DNA from: Symsagittifera roscoffensis
Lineage: Eukaryota > Xenacoelomorpha > Acoela > Convolutidae
DNA: 64,000 bases
NCBI RefSeq assembly: GCF_963678635.1
Contig: NC_087063.1
Location: 76,531,617-76,595,616 of the forward strand
Direction of reading: 5' to 3'
Both the position numbers and the translations under genes were made by a program. Of the stretch, positions 1 through 8,256 are shown piece after piece. Under the pieces are notes generated by a model. It had not been told where the DNA came from, searched no databases, and saw only the letters and a program-made list of their open reading frames with translations. The stretch's first letter is position 1. Each line of letters starts with the position of its first letter.

Positions 1-492
1 TGTGTAATCAGCTGCATCTATTGCAGCGGGATTGTTTTCAAAACGATATCCCTGACACTTAAGCCATGAGTCCTTGGCTCCTTTGCTGTTAGAAAATTCT
101 GTTCCAATAAAGCTTTTATGCGCAAAATTACTATTGGCATTTGAGATTTTGAGTCCATTAGCAGAGAGGGTACAGTCAGAGAAAAGGGAATACAGGGAGT
201 TGTTTACGAGGAACGGTGAATCAGACACAGTAGGATCAGTGTTGTCGTATCGCAGATCAGCTCCATTTGATTGCGTTACTTTGCATCGTATTTCCAAATA
301 AATTTTTTGCAGGTCAACAAAATTATTACGGTCACCGGTGATTTCAAATTCAAGCATTGGTCCATTAGGTGAATAGACAGGTCCAATTTTTTGATCAAAA
401 GCGTTTTCAAAAGTAATCAAAAGAGGTTGTTTTTCAAACAAATCCAGAGAGCTATGGGTAGCTTCATTGGGTAACAAATTAGCGATCTTTTT
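1..492 (-). CDS. Polinton/adintovirus major capsid-type protein, N-terminal part (cut by window edge)
   Basis: The minus-strand frame is open from 492 to the window edge, about 160 residues. It resembles the N-terminal region of the invertebrate 'F54H12.2-like' family, which I take to be the double-jelly-roll major capsid protein of Polinton elements: an SSLDLFEKQP motif, then GPMLEFEITGDRNNFVDLQK, IYLEIRCKVTQSNGADL and FLVNNSLYSLFSDCTLSANG. The frame opens just after a TAA at 493-495 and has no ATG before the conserved LDLFE segment; the first ATG lies inside the conserved domain, so the normal start appears lost or is non-ATG. It overlaps the end of the upstream gene at 479-481, as expected in a compact viral gene block. 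The rest of the gene lies left of the window. Family assignment is by recognition and is good; the exact capsid role is from family knowledge. Confidence 0.7.
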
Positions 493-901
493 TTATGTTT
501 GAGAAAAAATCTGCTCGACTTCTCACTGGTCTGGTTTTTCTTCGAATGGTTGTTTTTCTTTTTCGAGCCCCTACTGACCTTCTTCTTTGTAATCCATTCA
601 TTGGTGTCTTTCGACGACGACGTCTACCACCACCGTGTTGTTTTCTTGCAGTTTTTGTGACAGTGTTTTTCAATGCTTGTTTAGGAGACTTCTTTTTCAT
701 AGCGACATCAATTAGTTCTGGCGCTGCACTCATCAAAAGTTCTCTGCCCAGTTTTTTCGCAGCCGGTAGAATAACCCGTCGTGCAAACGGTATAGCAACA
801 CGACCAATACCAGCAGCCAAAGCGCCAAATCCACTGCCGCGTTGTCGATAGTGTCCAGAGAAATGAGGAAGTGAAGCTTGCTTTGCATAATATTGTTCCA
901 T
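479..901 (-). CDS. Small basic virion-type protein (140 aa)
   Basis: The frame has an ATG start at 901 and a TAA at 479-481. Near the N terminus is a glycine-rich, amphipathic stretch (GSGFGALAAGIGRVAIPFARR), then AAKKLGRELLMSAAPELIDV. A very basic tail follows, with GGGRRRRRK and many Arg/Lys residues. Polintons and adintoviruses often encode a short protein of this composition beside the capsid genes. It has been compared with adenovirus core or membrane-active proteins, but I can only support a charged, probably DNA-condensing or virion-internal protein. It sits between the two capsid-type genes and overlaps the start of the major capsid frame. The plus-strand frame across the same bases looks like a mirror of the arginine-rich codons. 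Confidence 0.5.
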   Translation of the reverse strand: MEQYYAKQASLPHFSGHYRQRGSGFGALAAGIGRVAIPFARRVILPAAKKLGRELLMSAAPELIDVAMKKKSPKQALKNTVTKTARKQHGGGRRRRRKTPMNGLQRRRSVGARKRKTTIRRKTRPVRSRADFFSNIKKDR

Positions 902-907
902 TGGTTT

Positions 908-1777
908 TCAATCAAAGCGCTTGAATTTTAGAGTCAACACAACTTTACCAGTTCCTGCAAAGGGCACTAGTCTTCCAGGTTCTGTGCGCAACTGTACCGA
1001 TATTGATTGTACAGATGAAGTGAATAATTTTTTGTAGTCTAAATTAGTGAAGTTTTTTCGATGATTAGGTTCAATGCTGCAGGCACTACCGTTTTTGATG
1101 CGTCTATTTGAATCAATGACGCGTAACAATGGGGCCTTTGCATCACCAACAGTTTGGTATTGAATAATGTCAATATAGACAAAAATTAGACTTGTCCCAC
1201 TTGATAAGTCATATGGGAAATGAGATTCGTACAGTTCGTTTCCCTCATAAGATGCATCGAAGGAGGGTATCTATTTGTAACCAATGTGATATTCACCGTT
1301 CTCATCAAGCTTTGCATTGTAGCCTAACAGACTGGGTATTTGGGGACTTGGGAATGAGATTCCTTCATTTGCGTTCATCCAAATGCTCATGCTATTCGTG
1401 ATTTCTTGAGGACTCGCATCAAAATGAATTTTGTCTTTGAGTTTTGTTTTTATCTCATTAATCAATTGTTCTATAAAAGTGTACTCTCCTGATTTGATAA
1501 AAAATTTTTCGCCATAGTAGGGTCTGGAAATTGTATTCCGATTGCCAGCGTTGGATTTACTGGCTACTACTTCGGATGCTCTGAAGTACGTAAATTCCTC
1601 ATCAGTAACATTGTTTAATTTTGTGGGGAAAATTATTTCTGAGAGAGCAACTCTCCAATCTCCGTCTAAAGCTATTTCTTCTTTACAAAAATTTCTAAAA
1701 CTGGCCAAAGTGTCGTCTGGGAAATAATCCATTGATGCTGTTGAAATCAAATGTACAGTAAACTCATCACTGCCCAT
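908..1777 (-). pseudogene. Second (minor) capsid-type protein, interrupted by an in-frame TAG
   Basis: The ATG is at 1775-1777; the frame is also open upstream but only from a TTG. The N-terminal part shows the pattern of a common Polinton-associated family: ASMDYFPDDTLASF, then LDGDWRVALSEIIFP. A TAG at 1271-1273 stops the frame. Beyond it the same frame stays open with recognisable family sequence (FPYDLSSGT, IQYQTVGDAKAPLLRVI, SVQLRTEPGRLVPF, KVVLTLKF) to a stop at 908. It is therefore one gene of about 290 codons split by one nonsense codon. Its place next to the major capsid fits a minor capsid or penton-type protein, but that role is inferred from context. Its start overlaps the integrase end by 11 nt. 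Confidence 0.6.
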
Positions 1778-2596
1778 TTTCGTTATAATCAGCTTTGTTT
1801 CCAATTAAACTAAGTTCTTTTTCATAAAATTTTCCGCTGATTTCTTCCTTTTCCGCATCAATGAGACCGTATGTTGGAGGGTTTACAGTAGGAATGGCAA
1901 CTATTTCAAAAACTTCGTCTGTAAAATCTGCTTGTAACCTTTTCTAAAAGGCAAGTCAGTCTTCGCTATTCGCACATAGTCACCAACATAAAATTTTGGT
2001 TTCTGTACCAACTTCGATGAACTGTTTGCAATTAATGAAACTAAAGCAGGTACATGTTTTCTTGTGACCTTGTTTGGAGCCAATTTTGTTACTCTATTAA
2101 CGCGTGAGTTAATCGTTTGAACAAAATTTTTTAATTTTTCAATATAACTGTAAGTCCATTCAAACTCCAAGTATTTGTACATAATACTTTTCAGCGATCG
2201 AATGTTTCTTTCGGCAAACGCAGATTTTTTTTCACTGTTAGTATTGTATTTGATGATTTCTCGTTTAGTACATAACTTTTCGAACTCTCCTTTAAACTCG
2301 GTGCCTTTGTCAACCCAAACTTTTTTTGGTTGTTTTGTTTTGATCATTTTTTTGAAAGCTTCGGTTGTTTCCTTAGCATATTTGGTCTTCAGGGGTTCCG
2401 CTCGTAAGTAGCGAGAGAGACAATTGACAGCAACTAACAAATATCGTACCCCTCGGTTATATTTAGCCAATTTATCAACATAAGCCAAGTCAAGAGACCA
2501 AATTTCGTTGATATCGTTAACAATCACTTTTAGCCGAGGATATGTTTTACGAAACAATCCATACTTTGTATGTGATGATTGAGATCTCAGAAATTT
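1767..2596 (-). pseudogene. Retroviral-type integrase (DDE) of the Polinton, frameshifted near its end
   Basis: This is the catalytic core of a Polinton integrase (transposon-derived F54H12.3-like family). The three acidic positions are visible: D in WSLDLAYVDKLAKYN, D in VWVDKGTEFKGEF and E in AFAERNIRSLK. The C-terminal part has the usual basic SH3-like segment (KFYVGDYVRIAKT). The frame is lost near 1,925-1,940, and the expected C-terminal tail continues in another frame to a TGA at 1767-1769. Upstream, an in-frame TAA at 2597-2599 separates the core from an N-terminal portion encoded in the preceding ORF. The enzyme would insert the element DNA into the host genome; this copy looks inactive. 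The core assignment is secure. Confidence 0.85.
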
Positions 2597-3115
2597 TTAA
2601 ACTTTTTTTGGTGAGAGTTGACTAGCATTTGTTAAATTTTTAACGCTACCAAATGCAGCTGGACCTTTCGTGTAGAGTAATTTGAGTTTCTTTTCTTCAC
2701 TGATAGTAGGATTTCCATTTTTTTGTTGACGTCGTCGCAAACGATTCTTTACTGCTTTCATAGTTTTTATCATCGTCGTCATCGTCGTCGTTGGTGGTGG
2801 GAAAAAATTCTTTTTTCTGGGTTTTTCTTTTGTCGGATTGCTTGGTTTTGGGTTTGAGAGTTGTCGATCGAGTCTTCGAAGAGGAGGGTTTAGATCTCTT
2901 CGGATACTAAACTTAGGGTCAACAATTTTTCCAAATGGTATTTTCTTACTCTCGATGAAACTTTTGTTAGCTGGAACATGTCCCAGAAAAACATTCACAA
3001 AACAATCGCAAAGAAATCTAATAAAATTTGAATCAGCTCCTGTCAAAATTGATCTACAATAGCGACTATTCAGCATGTGCTTCAATATACATAATTCTTT
3101 CTCTTTCATTTTCAA
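2597..3115 (-). pseudogene. Composite ORF: small Polinton protein plus integrase N-terminal segment
   Basis: This 172-codon frame begins with ATG at 3115, overlapping the ATPase end by 50 nt. Residues about 10-50 (ILKHMLNSRYCRSILTGA, then FIRFLCDCFVNVFLGHVP) resemble a small helical protein family often seen in metazoan Polintons. The middle is low-complexity and basic, with a threonine/methionine run. The last 30 residues (KLKLLYTKGPAAFGSVKNL) resemble the N-terminal part of Polinton integrases, and the integrase core continues in the same frame after the TAA at 2597-2599. The ORF therefore looks like two genes or domains run together, either by decay or as a natural fusion. The function of the first domain is unknown. 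Confidence 0.45.
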
Positions 3116-3758
3116 GAGATGTGATAACTGCTTTTGAGGATGGTAAATAGAAAATGGTTGGTGATGGTCGAACTATGTTTGTTGAATAACGAAGACATTC
3201 TGAAGTTTTGGGATCCAAGTCTATCAACAGATGACCGAAATCTTCTTTCGTTGCCAACTGATACGCATGATGGAGGAATTTTGCATTATTCAACTGTCTG
3301 CCTAAATAATCAATTTGTTGAATGTCTCGAGGTGATTTGAACAAAATTAAGTGAGTTGTATTCAAATCTATTGTACGTGATTGCTTACTTTGCTGAAATA
3401 AATTGTGCTTGACATAAATAACATGAACATTTTTATGTCGGCCTGCTGTAGCTAATTTAACAAAATCTTTTTCATTAAAAATTTCTTCACAGGTATCATC
3501 AAAGACAATCATACAATCCCGTAAGTTATTAACAATTTCAAAGCTGGACAATTTTATAAATTCAATATCAAATTTGTTGTGAGAAACAAAGGAACGGTAT
3601 TTGGGTTGATCGTGAAGATAAAAATAAAATATCTTGTTATATGATGGATAGAATGTACCTTTGAGAAACATTTGAAAAATTAAATCAGTTTTGCCAGATC
3701 CCGAGGGACCTGAAACGGACATAAACAGACGATCTTTTGTTGAAATGATCTTATTCAT
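3066..3758 (-). CDS. A32/FtsK-HerA-like genome-packaging ATPase
   Basis: A P-loop ATPase of about 230 residues. The Walker A motif is SVSGPSGSGKTDLIFQMFLK near the N terminus, the Walker B motif is CMIVFDDTCEE near the middle, and a following segment, KLATAGRHKNVHVIYVKHNL, fits the family. It is the packaging ATPase of Polintons and adintoviruses, thought to drive DNA into the capsid. I chose the ATG at 3758 because the preceding gene stops at 3761-3763, only 2 nt upstream; the frame is open further upstream without family-like sequence. No break is visible, so this is one of the intact genes of the element. Confidence 0.85.
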   Translation of the reverse strand: MNKIISTKDRLFMSVSGPSGSGKTDLIFQMFLKGTFYPSYNKIFYFYLHDQPKYRSFVSHNKFDIEFIKLSSFEIVNNLRDCMIVFDDTCEEIFNEKDFVKLATAGRHKNVHVIYVKHNLFQQSKQSRTIDLNTTHLILFKSPRDIQQIDYLGRQLNNAKFLHHAYQLATKEDFGHLLIDLDPKTSECLRYSTNIVRPSPTIFYLPSSKAVITSLENERERIMYIEAHAE

Positions 3759-3760
3759 TA

Positions 3761-4051
3761 TTATAACTTGGGATTGGGTAACATGTAACCAACTGTACTG
3801 GATAGTATTGAAAGCCAAATGGCAGTCTCGTCACAACTAAGATTGTAAAAAGACAATTTTGAAATAGATAAAGAGAGCAAAATGAAAATGAAACAGACTT
3901 GTGTGAAAAAGACAACTTCTGCAGACGGAAGAGAAACAGAATTACAAAATTTCCAAGATCTGTTTTCGTGAGATAAAGACTGTTCGGCACCACCAATGTC
4001 TACAAAGTCGCAATCATTGTTCTCAACAGTGGTGGTTTCTTCAATTTCCAT
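3761..4051 (-). CDS. Two-transmembrane protein of the Polinton
   Basis: About 96 residues from ATG at 4051. The N-terminal half is acidic and soluble (MEIEETTTVENNDCDFVDIG). The C-terminal half holds two hydrophobic segments: VVFFTQVCFIFILLSLSI, then AIWLSILSSTVGYMLPNPKL. The ending 'WxxLLSSxxGYxLPNP' is a pattern I recognise from uncharacterised proteins of invertebrate Polinton/adintovirus elements. It is probably a small membrane protein of the virion or of virus assembly; the role is inferred. It overlaps the preceding gene by 11 nt and precedes the ATPase by 2 nt, which is typical of the compact minus-strand block. Confidence 0.6.
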   Translation of the reverse strand: MEIEETTTVENNDCDFVDIGGAEQSLSHENRSWKFCNSVSLPSAEVVFFTQVCFIFILLSLSISKLSFYNLSCDETAIWLSILSSTVGYMLPNPKL

Positions 4052-4337
4052 GTTTACTGGAAGACTTTTTTTGCTTATTTGTATCAAGGTTGATAGCTAC
4101 AACTGCATACCAATCGCCTTTTTTTCTCTCTGATCTATTGCCGTTTGGTTTGTATTTTATTATATATCGTGCTATGTTTTTGTCTGTCAGAAGTATCCGA
4201 ACAATTTTTTCTATGTTTCCGGTACTGATTTCGTCTAATAACTCTTTTGGTAAATTCTCACCTGTTAAACTCACATTTTGTGTGTTTTCTTTTGGCAAAA
4301 ATATTTTTTTGAAATTTTGAATTTTCAAACACGACAT
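4041..4337 (-). CDS. Small unknown protein, first of three paralogue-like ORFs
   Basis: A 98-codon frame with ATG at 4337. Function not recognised. The core pattern, a beta-like segment then LPKELLDEISTGNIEKIVRI then a hydrophobic/charged segment ending in KYKPNG, aligns with the next gene upstream in the block (LPAELKELVKTDNVEEI ... KFKSN) and more weakly with the third (IEIDNLRKFFTVLDYF). The C terminus is lysine- and serine-rich. It overlaps the two-TM gene by 11 nt. The three adjacent ORFs look like a tandem gene family inside the element. Confidence 0.5.
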   Translation of the reverse strand: MSCLKIQNFKKIFLPKENTQNVSLTGENLPKELLDEISTGNIEKIVRILLTDKNIARYIIKYKPNGNRSERKKGDWYAVVAINLDTNKQKKSSSKHGN

Positions 4338-4435
4338 GTTAGCAACTAGTAATCACACAAGATCAAAAGAAAATGAAGACAATCAATAAATATATTTATT
4401 ATGATTCACAAAACTTGGTATATGTATGTGATTCG

Positions 4436-4735
4436 TCATTTCGGTTCAACAGGCAAATCAACTCCTCGTTCAATGAAGAAAAACTCATATTTTGTGGATT
4501 TGTCATGGTTACAATTAGATTTGAACTTTACAACAAAATGAGCAGCAACTCTGATAGTGGCTTGAACTAAATGTATTTCCTCAACGTTATCAGTTTTGAC
4601 TAATTCTTTCAGTTCAGCTGGAAGCTGATGGTCATGCAAATAGATTTGTCTTCTCTCTCCCAGCTGAGGTTGCAGCCCTTCCAGGTTGAGATTGAACAAC
4701 GGAATTGACTGGCGAAATTCCTGGAGTCTGGACAT
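4436..4735 (-). CDS. Small unknown protein, second paralogue-like ORF
   Basis: About 99 residues from ATG at 4735; the frame is open a little further upstream from a TTG. Function not recognised. It shares with its neighbour the order [beta-like strand]-L-PAELKELVKTDNVEEI-[hydrophobic strand, AAHFVVKFKS]. It overlaps the upstream ORF by about 100 nt in another frame. That is long even for a viral overlap, so one of the two frames may be extended by a frameshift in this copy. The ending YEFFFIERGVDLPVEPK is not obviously a known motif. Confidence 0.45.
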   Translation of the reverse strand: MSRLQEFRQSIPLFNLNLEGLQPQLGERRQIYLHDHQLPAELKELVKTDNVEEIHLVQATIRVAAHFVVKFKSNCNHDKSTKYEFFFIERGVDLPVEPK

Positions 4736-4919
4736 TGTACAGGTGAAAGTAGTCAAGAACTGTAAAAAATTTCCGTAAATTGTCGATTTCGATATCGTTC
4801 AGTGTAATTTGTTCGAGTTTTTGCAGGAAAGGTTTTCCTCGACAATCTAATATGCCTGTCCGCGTAAGAGTAACTTTAATTCTTGTTGTTAAATTGTTTT
4901 CAGGACTCTGATTAGTCAT
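4632..4919 (-). CDS. Small unknown protein, third paralogue-like ORF
   Basis: The ATG at 4917-4919 overlaps the stop of the preceding gene (4912-4914) in an ATG..TAA arrangement typical of coupled viral genes, which supports this start. About 95 residues. Segment LEQITLNDIEIDNLRKFFTV resembles the strand-helix pattern of the two following small ORFs. The last 30 residues, in the region overlapping the next gene, look low in constraint and may lie beyond a frame change. No function is recognised. Confidence 0.4.
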   Translation of the reverse strand: MTNQSPENNLTTRIKVTLTRTGILDCRGKPFLQKLEQITLNDIEIDNLRKFFTVLDYFHLYNVQTPGISPVNSVVQSQPGRAATSAGREKTNLFA

Positions 4920-5499
4920 TGAAGCGTAAACCAACAAATTTGGAGATAAGGTTGTTTGCATCATTGGACAGTTCATTTTGTAACCAATCGAAAAAAACTT
5001 TGGATTTTCTACGGGTACAATGCTTTAATAATTGATGTGAGGGAAGTAAATGAGAATGTCGTTTGCAAATATGTTTTTCTTGACCCAATAACTGTTCAAT
5101 CTTTGGGCAGCCAAAATCTTCCAAATTTGTCACGGGTAATTTCAAGTATTCAGCTAATAAAACAGATTTTTGTGTACCTTTAGCAAAAAAATGGGAATTT
5201 GGGTTCCTCAAACGAATGCTGTCGAAAATTTGATCCAAGTATGAGTAAGGGTATTCACCTTCGTCCCAACGAAGCCCGTGTAGAAATTTAGATACCCAAT
5301 TGTACGCTTTTTTCTCTTCTTTTGATAAATTGTTGAATTGGGTTGGTGGCAGAAAATGAATTGTATCAATTGTATTAGCAGAGCAAACGGAAAGTTCCTT
5401 TATGATCAAAGGTTTCTTGCCACATTTAAATCCCTCAATATCTAAAATAATGAGATGGTTGAAAAACAAATTTTTAGTTTTCTTTCTTTGCGTTAACAT
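4912..5499 (-). CDS. Exonuclease-like uncharacterised protein of Polinton-type elements
   Basis: About 195 residues from ATG at 5499; the frame also opens at a GTG directly after the previous gene. The N terminus has LIILDIEGFKCG, a D-x-E motif as in DEDD-type exonucleases. LSKEEKKAYNWVSKFLHGL, GEYPYSYLDQIF and FFAKGTQKSVLLAEYL, then LEDFGCPKIEQL follow. This succession (DxEGF; HFLPP; HGLxW; KGxxK; DLxxLGCP) is one I recognise from an uncharacterised protein family of arthropod and other invertebrate Polinton-like elements. The RNase H-fold exonuclease reading rests on the motif spacing and is inference. A His/Cys-rich segment (KHICKRHSHLLPSHQLLKHC) may bind metal. The gene ends where the next starts. 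Confidence 0.55.
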   Translation of the reverse strand: MLTQRKKTKNLFFNHLIILDIEGFKCGKKPLIIKELSVCSANTIDTIHFLPPTQFNNLSKEEKKAYNWVSKFLHGLRWDEGEYPYSYLDQIFDSIRLRNPNSHFFAKGTQKSVLLAEYLKLPVTNLEDFGCPKIEQLLGQEKHICKRHSHLLPSHQLLKHCTRRKSKVFFDWLQNELSNDANNLISKFVGLRFND

Positions 5500-5508
5500 G
5501 ACTTTCAC

Positions 5509-5916
5509 TCAACATTCCAACAAACGAAATGACTTTGGTTTGAATGCTTTAAGAAATAAGCAAAACGCAATACCTGTCACGTGACCCAGGTAACAGTTTT
5601 TTATTGGACAAGGCAAAACATATGTGTACCCAGGACCGGTATGATTTTTTTCTTGCAAATATCCCGCTGCGTCATGCAATATAGCATGTATTCTAAGAAA
5701 TTTGAAATGTTTCAAGTGTTTGTCGAGCGACGAATTGTCTATTCCAATTAAACCACCATATGGTCTGTTTTTCAAAACAAAATCAAAATTAATATCAGCA
5801 TCCAAATACAAACAAGTGGCTAAAAAATACTGAAATCTGACTGATTTGTCTGGATATTGTGATTTTAAGTCTATAAAAATTTCATGAATGAGTTTTAAAT
5901 CGAAAGCTGAAATCAT
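5509..5916 (-). CDS. Uncharacterised Polinton protein with GPGYTY motif
   Basis: About 135 residues from ATG at 5916 to TGA at 5509-5511. The first half is helical (FDLKLIHEIFIDLKSQYPDK). The second half has conserved-looking HAILHDAAGYLQEKNHTGPG followed by YTYVLPCPIKNCYLGHVTGI. I have the impression of a recurrent invertebrate element family but cannot name a function. It lies 9 nt upstream of the exonuclease-like gene, so the two are probably co-transcribed. Confidence 0.45.
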   Translation of the reverse strand: MISAFDLKLIHEIFIDLKSQYPDKSVRFQYFLATCLYLDADINFDFVLKNRPYGGLIGIDNSSLDKHLKHFKFLRIHAILHDAAGYLQEKNHTGPGYTYVLPCPIKNCYLGHVTGIAFCLFLKAFKPKSFRLLEC

Positions 5917-5963
5917 GTTTACTGAACTCAATATAATAAAAAGGGAATAATGAAAAGTATCAA

Positions 5964-6751
5964 TTAAAACTTAACTTTCTCTTCAACAATAAATTTCACA
6001 AATAGCACATCAGTATCTACATCAAGTTTTCCATATCCACTTGTCAAAATATCCATTATTTTGCAAAAAGCGGTAGAATGAGGTCCATTAATTAAACTTT
6101 CAAATCTTTTCAAAGTTTCTGTATTCATCTCATCTGTTTGAACATGTCTGCTTTCTGTATGTTTCTTTGAAACTGAAGTCGAAATTCTTACGGATTTGTT
6201 TGACGTCGACGATGCAGCAGGCGTAACTGTATTATCAATTCGTTTCTGTCCCCCAACGGCCGGAGATTTCTTGAAACGTTTTGATTTGGTGAAGTTTGTT
6301 TGTTAGATGATGTTGCAGAAAGCAATAAATTGGGTAAACGTTTTTTGATTGCAGTGAAATCTAACAAATCGAGATTGGCTGCAACAGGTTGTGCTGAATA
6401 AGTGAGAGCTAGTTTAAGCTTGTCAAATAACTCACCGTTTCCTTTGACATCTTTAGCAGGAGAAACTAAGTATTTGAAGCAAGTGAAAAAACAAGGAACA
6501 CTGAAACATTTTTGGGAAGGAAAAAATTGGTTTAATTGTTCCTCTGAATCTACTTGAATCAATATATGGTAATGAATTTTTTTTTCATTTTCGACTGAAA
6601 AAGGGCAAAATTCAGATTTGAAGTGGCTTCCAAAAGCATAATTTTTAAAAGTAGATAAATTAGGAATTTTTTCAGTGATAACAAATTTTAAATTTGGTTG
6701 CAATTTTTTGAAATAATCAGGTAACACAACTTCGAACATAGCTTCTGCCAT
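5964..6751 (-). pseudogene. Protein with an H-x-H (HUH-like) motif; frameshifted
   Basis: ATG at 6751. The first about 150 residues form a plausible globular domain with KKIHYHILIQVDS and, 30 residues on, FFTCFKYLVSPAKD. Histidine-hydrophobic-histidine in a beta strand followed by a Y-containing helix is the layout of rolling-circle Rep/relaxase (HUH) domains, so a Rep-like or parvovirus NS-like domain is possible but unproven. The frame is lost near 6,280-6,300. In a second frame, coding-like sequence continues with a basic SKRFKKSPAVGG stretch to a TAA at 5964-5966 (FCKIMDILTSGYGKLDVDTD). This looks like one gene of about 260 codons with one frameshift. Confidence 0.4.
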
Positions 6752-6765
6752 TTTGTAAAGGAAAA

Positions 6766-7137
6766 TTAATTCGAGTCGTGCTTGAAATCGTTTGTGTTCG
6801 AGGAAAGTTGAGATTTCCTGGCTCGTTTACAGTTAGATTGTGGTTTGTCTTTGTTTTCAACAGTATCAGAAATTTCACTTGTTTGCGCTCGGATTGACTT
6901 TCCCGACTTTAGTAATTTTGAAAATTCTTCGCTGCTTAAGGAAAGTCTTTGTACACATTCAAATTCAGCGCCTTCAGTTGCTTTTTTGAAAACTTTCAGG
7001 AATACATAAGTTCCAGTTTGGTCATATGTTTTCAATGTAGCACGCACTAGTCTTTTACTGTTTTCCGAAATATCAAAATAGCAATCGCCAAAATCTTTAT
7101 CTGCATTTGCTGTGGTGCTTGTTTTGGTTTTATTCAT
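6766..7137 (-). CDS. PC4/p15-like ssDNA-binding domain protein (123 aa)
   Basis: ATG at 7137, first gene of the minus-strand block. Residues 18-75 match the PC4 (transcriptional coactivator p15) layout: YFDISENSKRLVRATLKTY, then TYVFLKVFKK, then RLSLSSEEFSKLLKSG, compare the family's 'F-I-x4-KR ... V-x-I/L-x3-Y ... G-I-S/T-L-x3-Q/E-W/F-x-K-L'. PC4-like domains bind single-stranded DNA. In a viral element this could act in replication or late transcription. The C-terminal tail is basic and polar (CKRARKSQLSSN), like a nuclear localisation signal. Motif spacing is good but identity is low, so this is a moderate call. Confidence 0.45.
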   Translation of the reverse strand: MNKTKTSTTANADKDFGDCYFDISENSKRLVRATLKTYDQTGTYVFLKVFKKATEGAEFECVQRLSLSSEEFSKLLKSGKSIRAQTSEISDTVENKDKPQSNCKRARKSQLSSNTNDFKHDSN

Positions 7138-7620
7138 TGTAACGAGTAAATTTTCAAAGTAACTTGATTCAAAACTGAATAGAAAGAAATGAATGGTTCC
7201 GATTGATTGTATATGTCTGCAAAAGAAAGCGTTGTATCTATTTTAATTTATATACACATGTACTTTATATCGCAAAGATATTGGATTGCAATTTAGTTCA
7301 AATGGATAATTATTTTGTGCATGTACAACTGATAAGAATTTTAATGGGTGTTAAAGGTCACAATGTTTAAACGTTATTTTTGATACAAGCTATTTGTTTG
7401 AATGCAATTTAGATAAACATAGAATACCACGCAAGGTAACATAAATATTTTACACGCCCTCCCTTATTAAACTGATTAAAAACTACATAGGAGGTCTTGA
7501 AATTTCTAATTTTAGAAGAACCAATCCCTATTTTAATCTCTTGAGGCGTTTTCACAATTCATTTAAGTTTCATTTCTCTCCGCGTTACGTTTGTCATTTT
7601 CTTCCAACTTTTCTTCAAAA
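7138..7620. promoter_or_regulatory. Bidirectional intergenic region between divergent gene blocks
   Basis: About 480 bp without an ORF between the first gene of the minus-strand block (ATG 7137) and a plus-strand gene (ATG 7621). It is AT-rich with TATA-like stretches (for example near 7,236-7,250) and must hold the promoters of both transcription units if they were ever expressed. No specific binding site is convincing by eye. Confidence 0.4.
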
Positions 7621-8256
7621 ATGCTTTGTTATATTATTGCCGGATATTCCAATCACGAAAGAACCATTTTTTATGAAACCGTTCACGGTAATTTTGTAGC
7701 AATAATTAACGAACAAAAAAGTTTCAATTCTGATGAGTGGACTTGTACTCATCACGTTATGATTCCCAAAAATTTTTTACATTTATTCAGTAAACTTTCC
7801 TTAAAAATTTCAAAGAAAGACGAAGAACTGAATATAAAGTATTTGAGTTACCTTACAAATTCTGGTAAATATACGGATCCTGACGAGCCTCTTGCTCTTC
7901 AGGTTGATATTTCAACTTTATCAAAACCAGTAAAAAAAATTTTGTATAAATACGATTGTGATGTTACTCCGATGTGTGAAAACCAGTTAGAATACTTTGA
8001 AGAAATCGAATTTTTTGATCGTTTATGGGGAATGGAACAGATTGAATCACCATCAGTAGTTACCCCGAAAGCTGATCCTTCCCCTGTAGTATCACCATGG
8101 CTTGACGAACCGGGTTGCTCAACTCCAAAGCGTACCCCTGAGGCTACTGTGAGCAACCACATGGAAAACTTAACCCCTTCTCTCTGTCTAGCGCCAAAGA
8201 AAAAAAAGAAGTTAACAACACTAGAGAAAGCGCAGGAGTATTTGGACCTTATATAA
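7621..8256 (+). CDS. Unknown Polinton plus-strand protein with C-terminal basic NLS-like run
   Basis: 211 residues from ATG at 7621; the frame is open 30 nt further upstream but without an ATG. The N-terminal two-thirds look globular (CYIIAGYSNHERTIFYETVH; LPLALQ-type strands; EYFEEIEFFDRLWG). The C-terminal third is proline/serine-rich with APKKKKKLTTLEKAQEY, resembling a nuclear localisation signal. No family recognised. A fast-evolving regulatory protein read divergently from the late-type block would fit, but that is speculation. Confidence 0.5.
   Translation: MLCYIIAGYSNHERTIFYETVHGNFVAIINEQKSFNSDEWTCTHHVMIPKNFLHLFSKLSLKISKKDEELNIKYLSYLTNSGKYTDPDEPLALQVDISTLSKPVKKILYKYDCDVTPMCENQLEYFEEIEFFDRLWGMEQIESPSVVTPKADPSPVVSPWLDEPGCSTPKRTPEATVSNHMENLTPSLCLAPKKKKKLTTLEKAQEYLDLI

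Noticed and set aside
74-301. Plus-strand ORFs over the capsid and small virion genes (74-301, 495-851, and similar)
   Set aside because: They mirror minus-strand genes with clear family similarity; no independent support.
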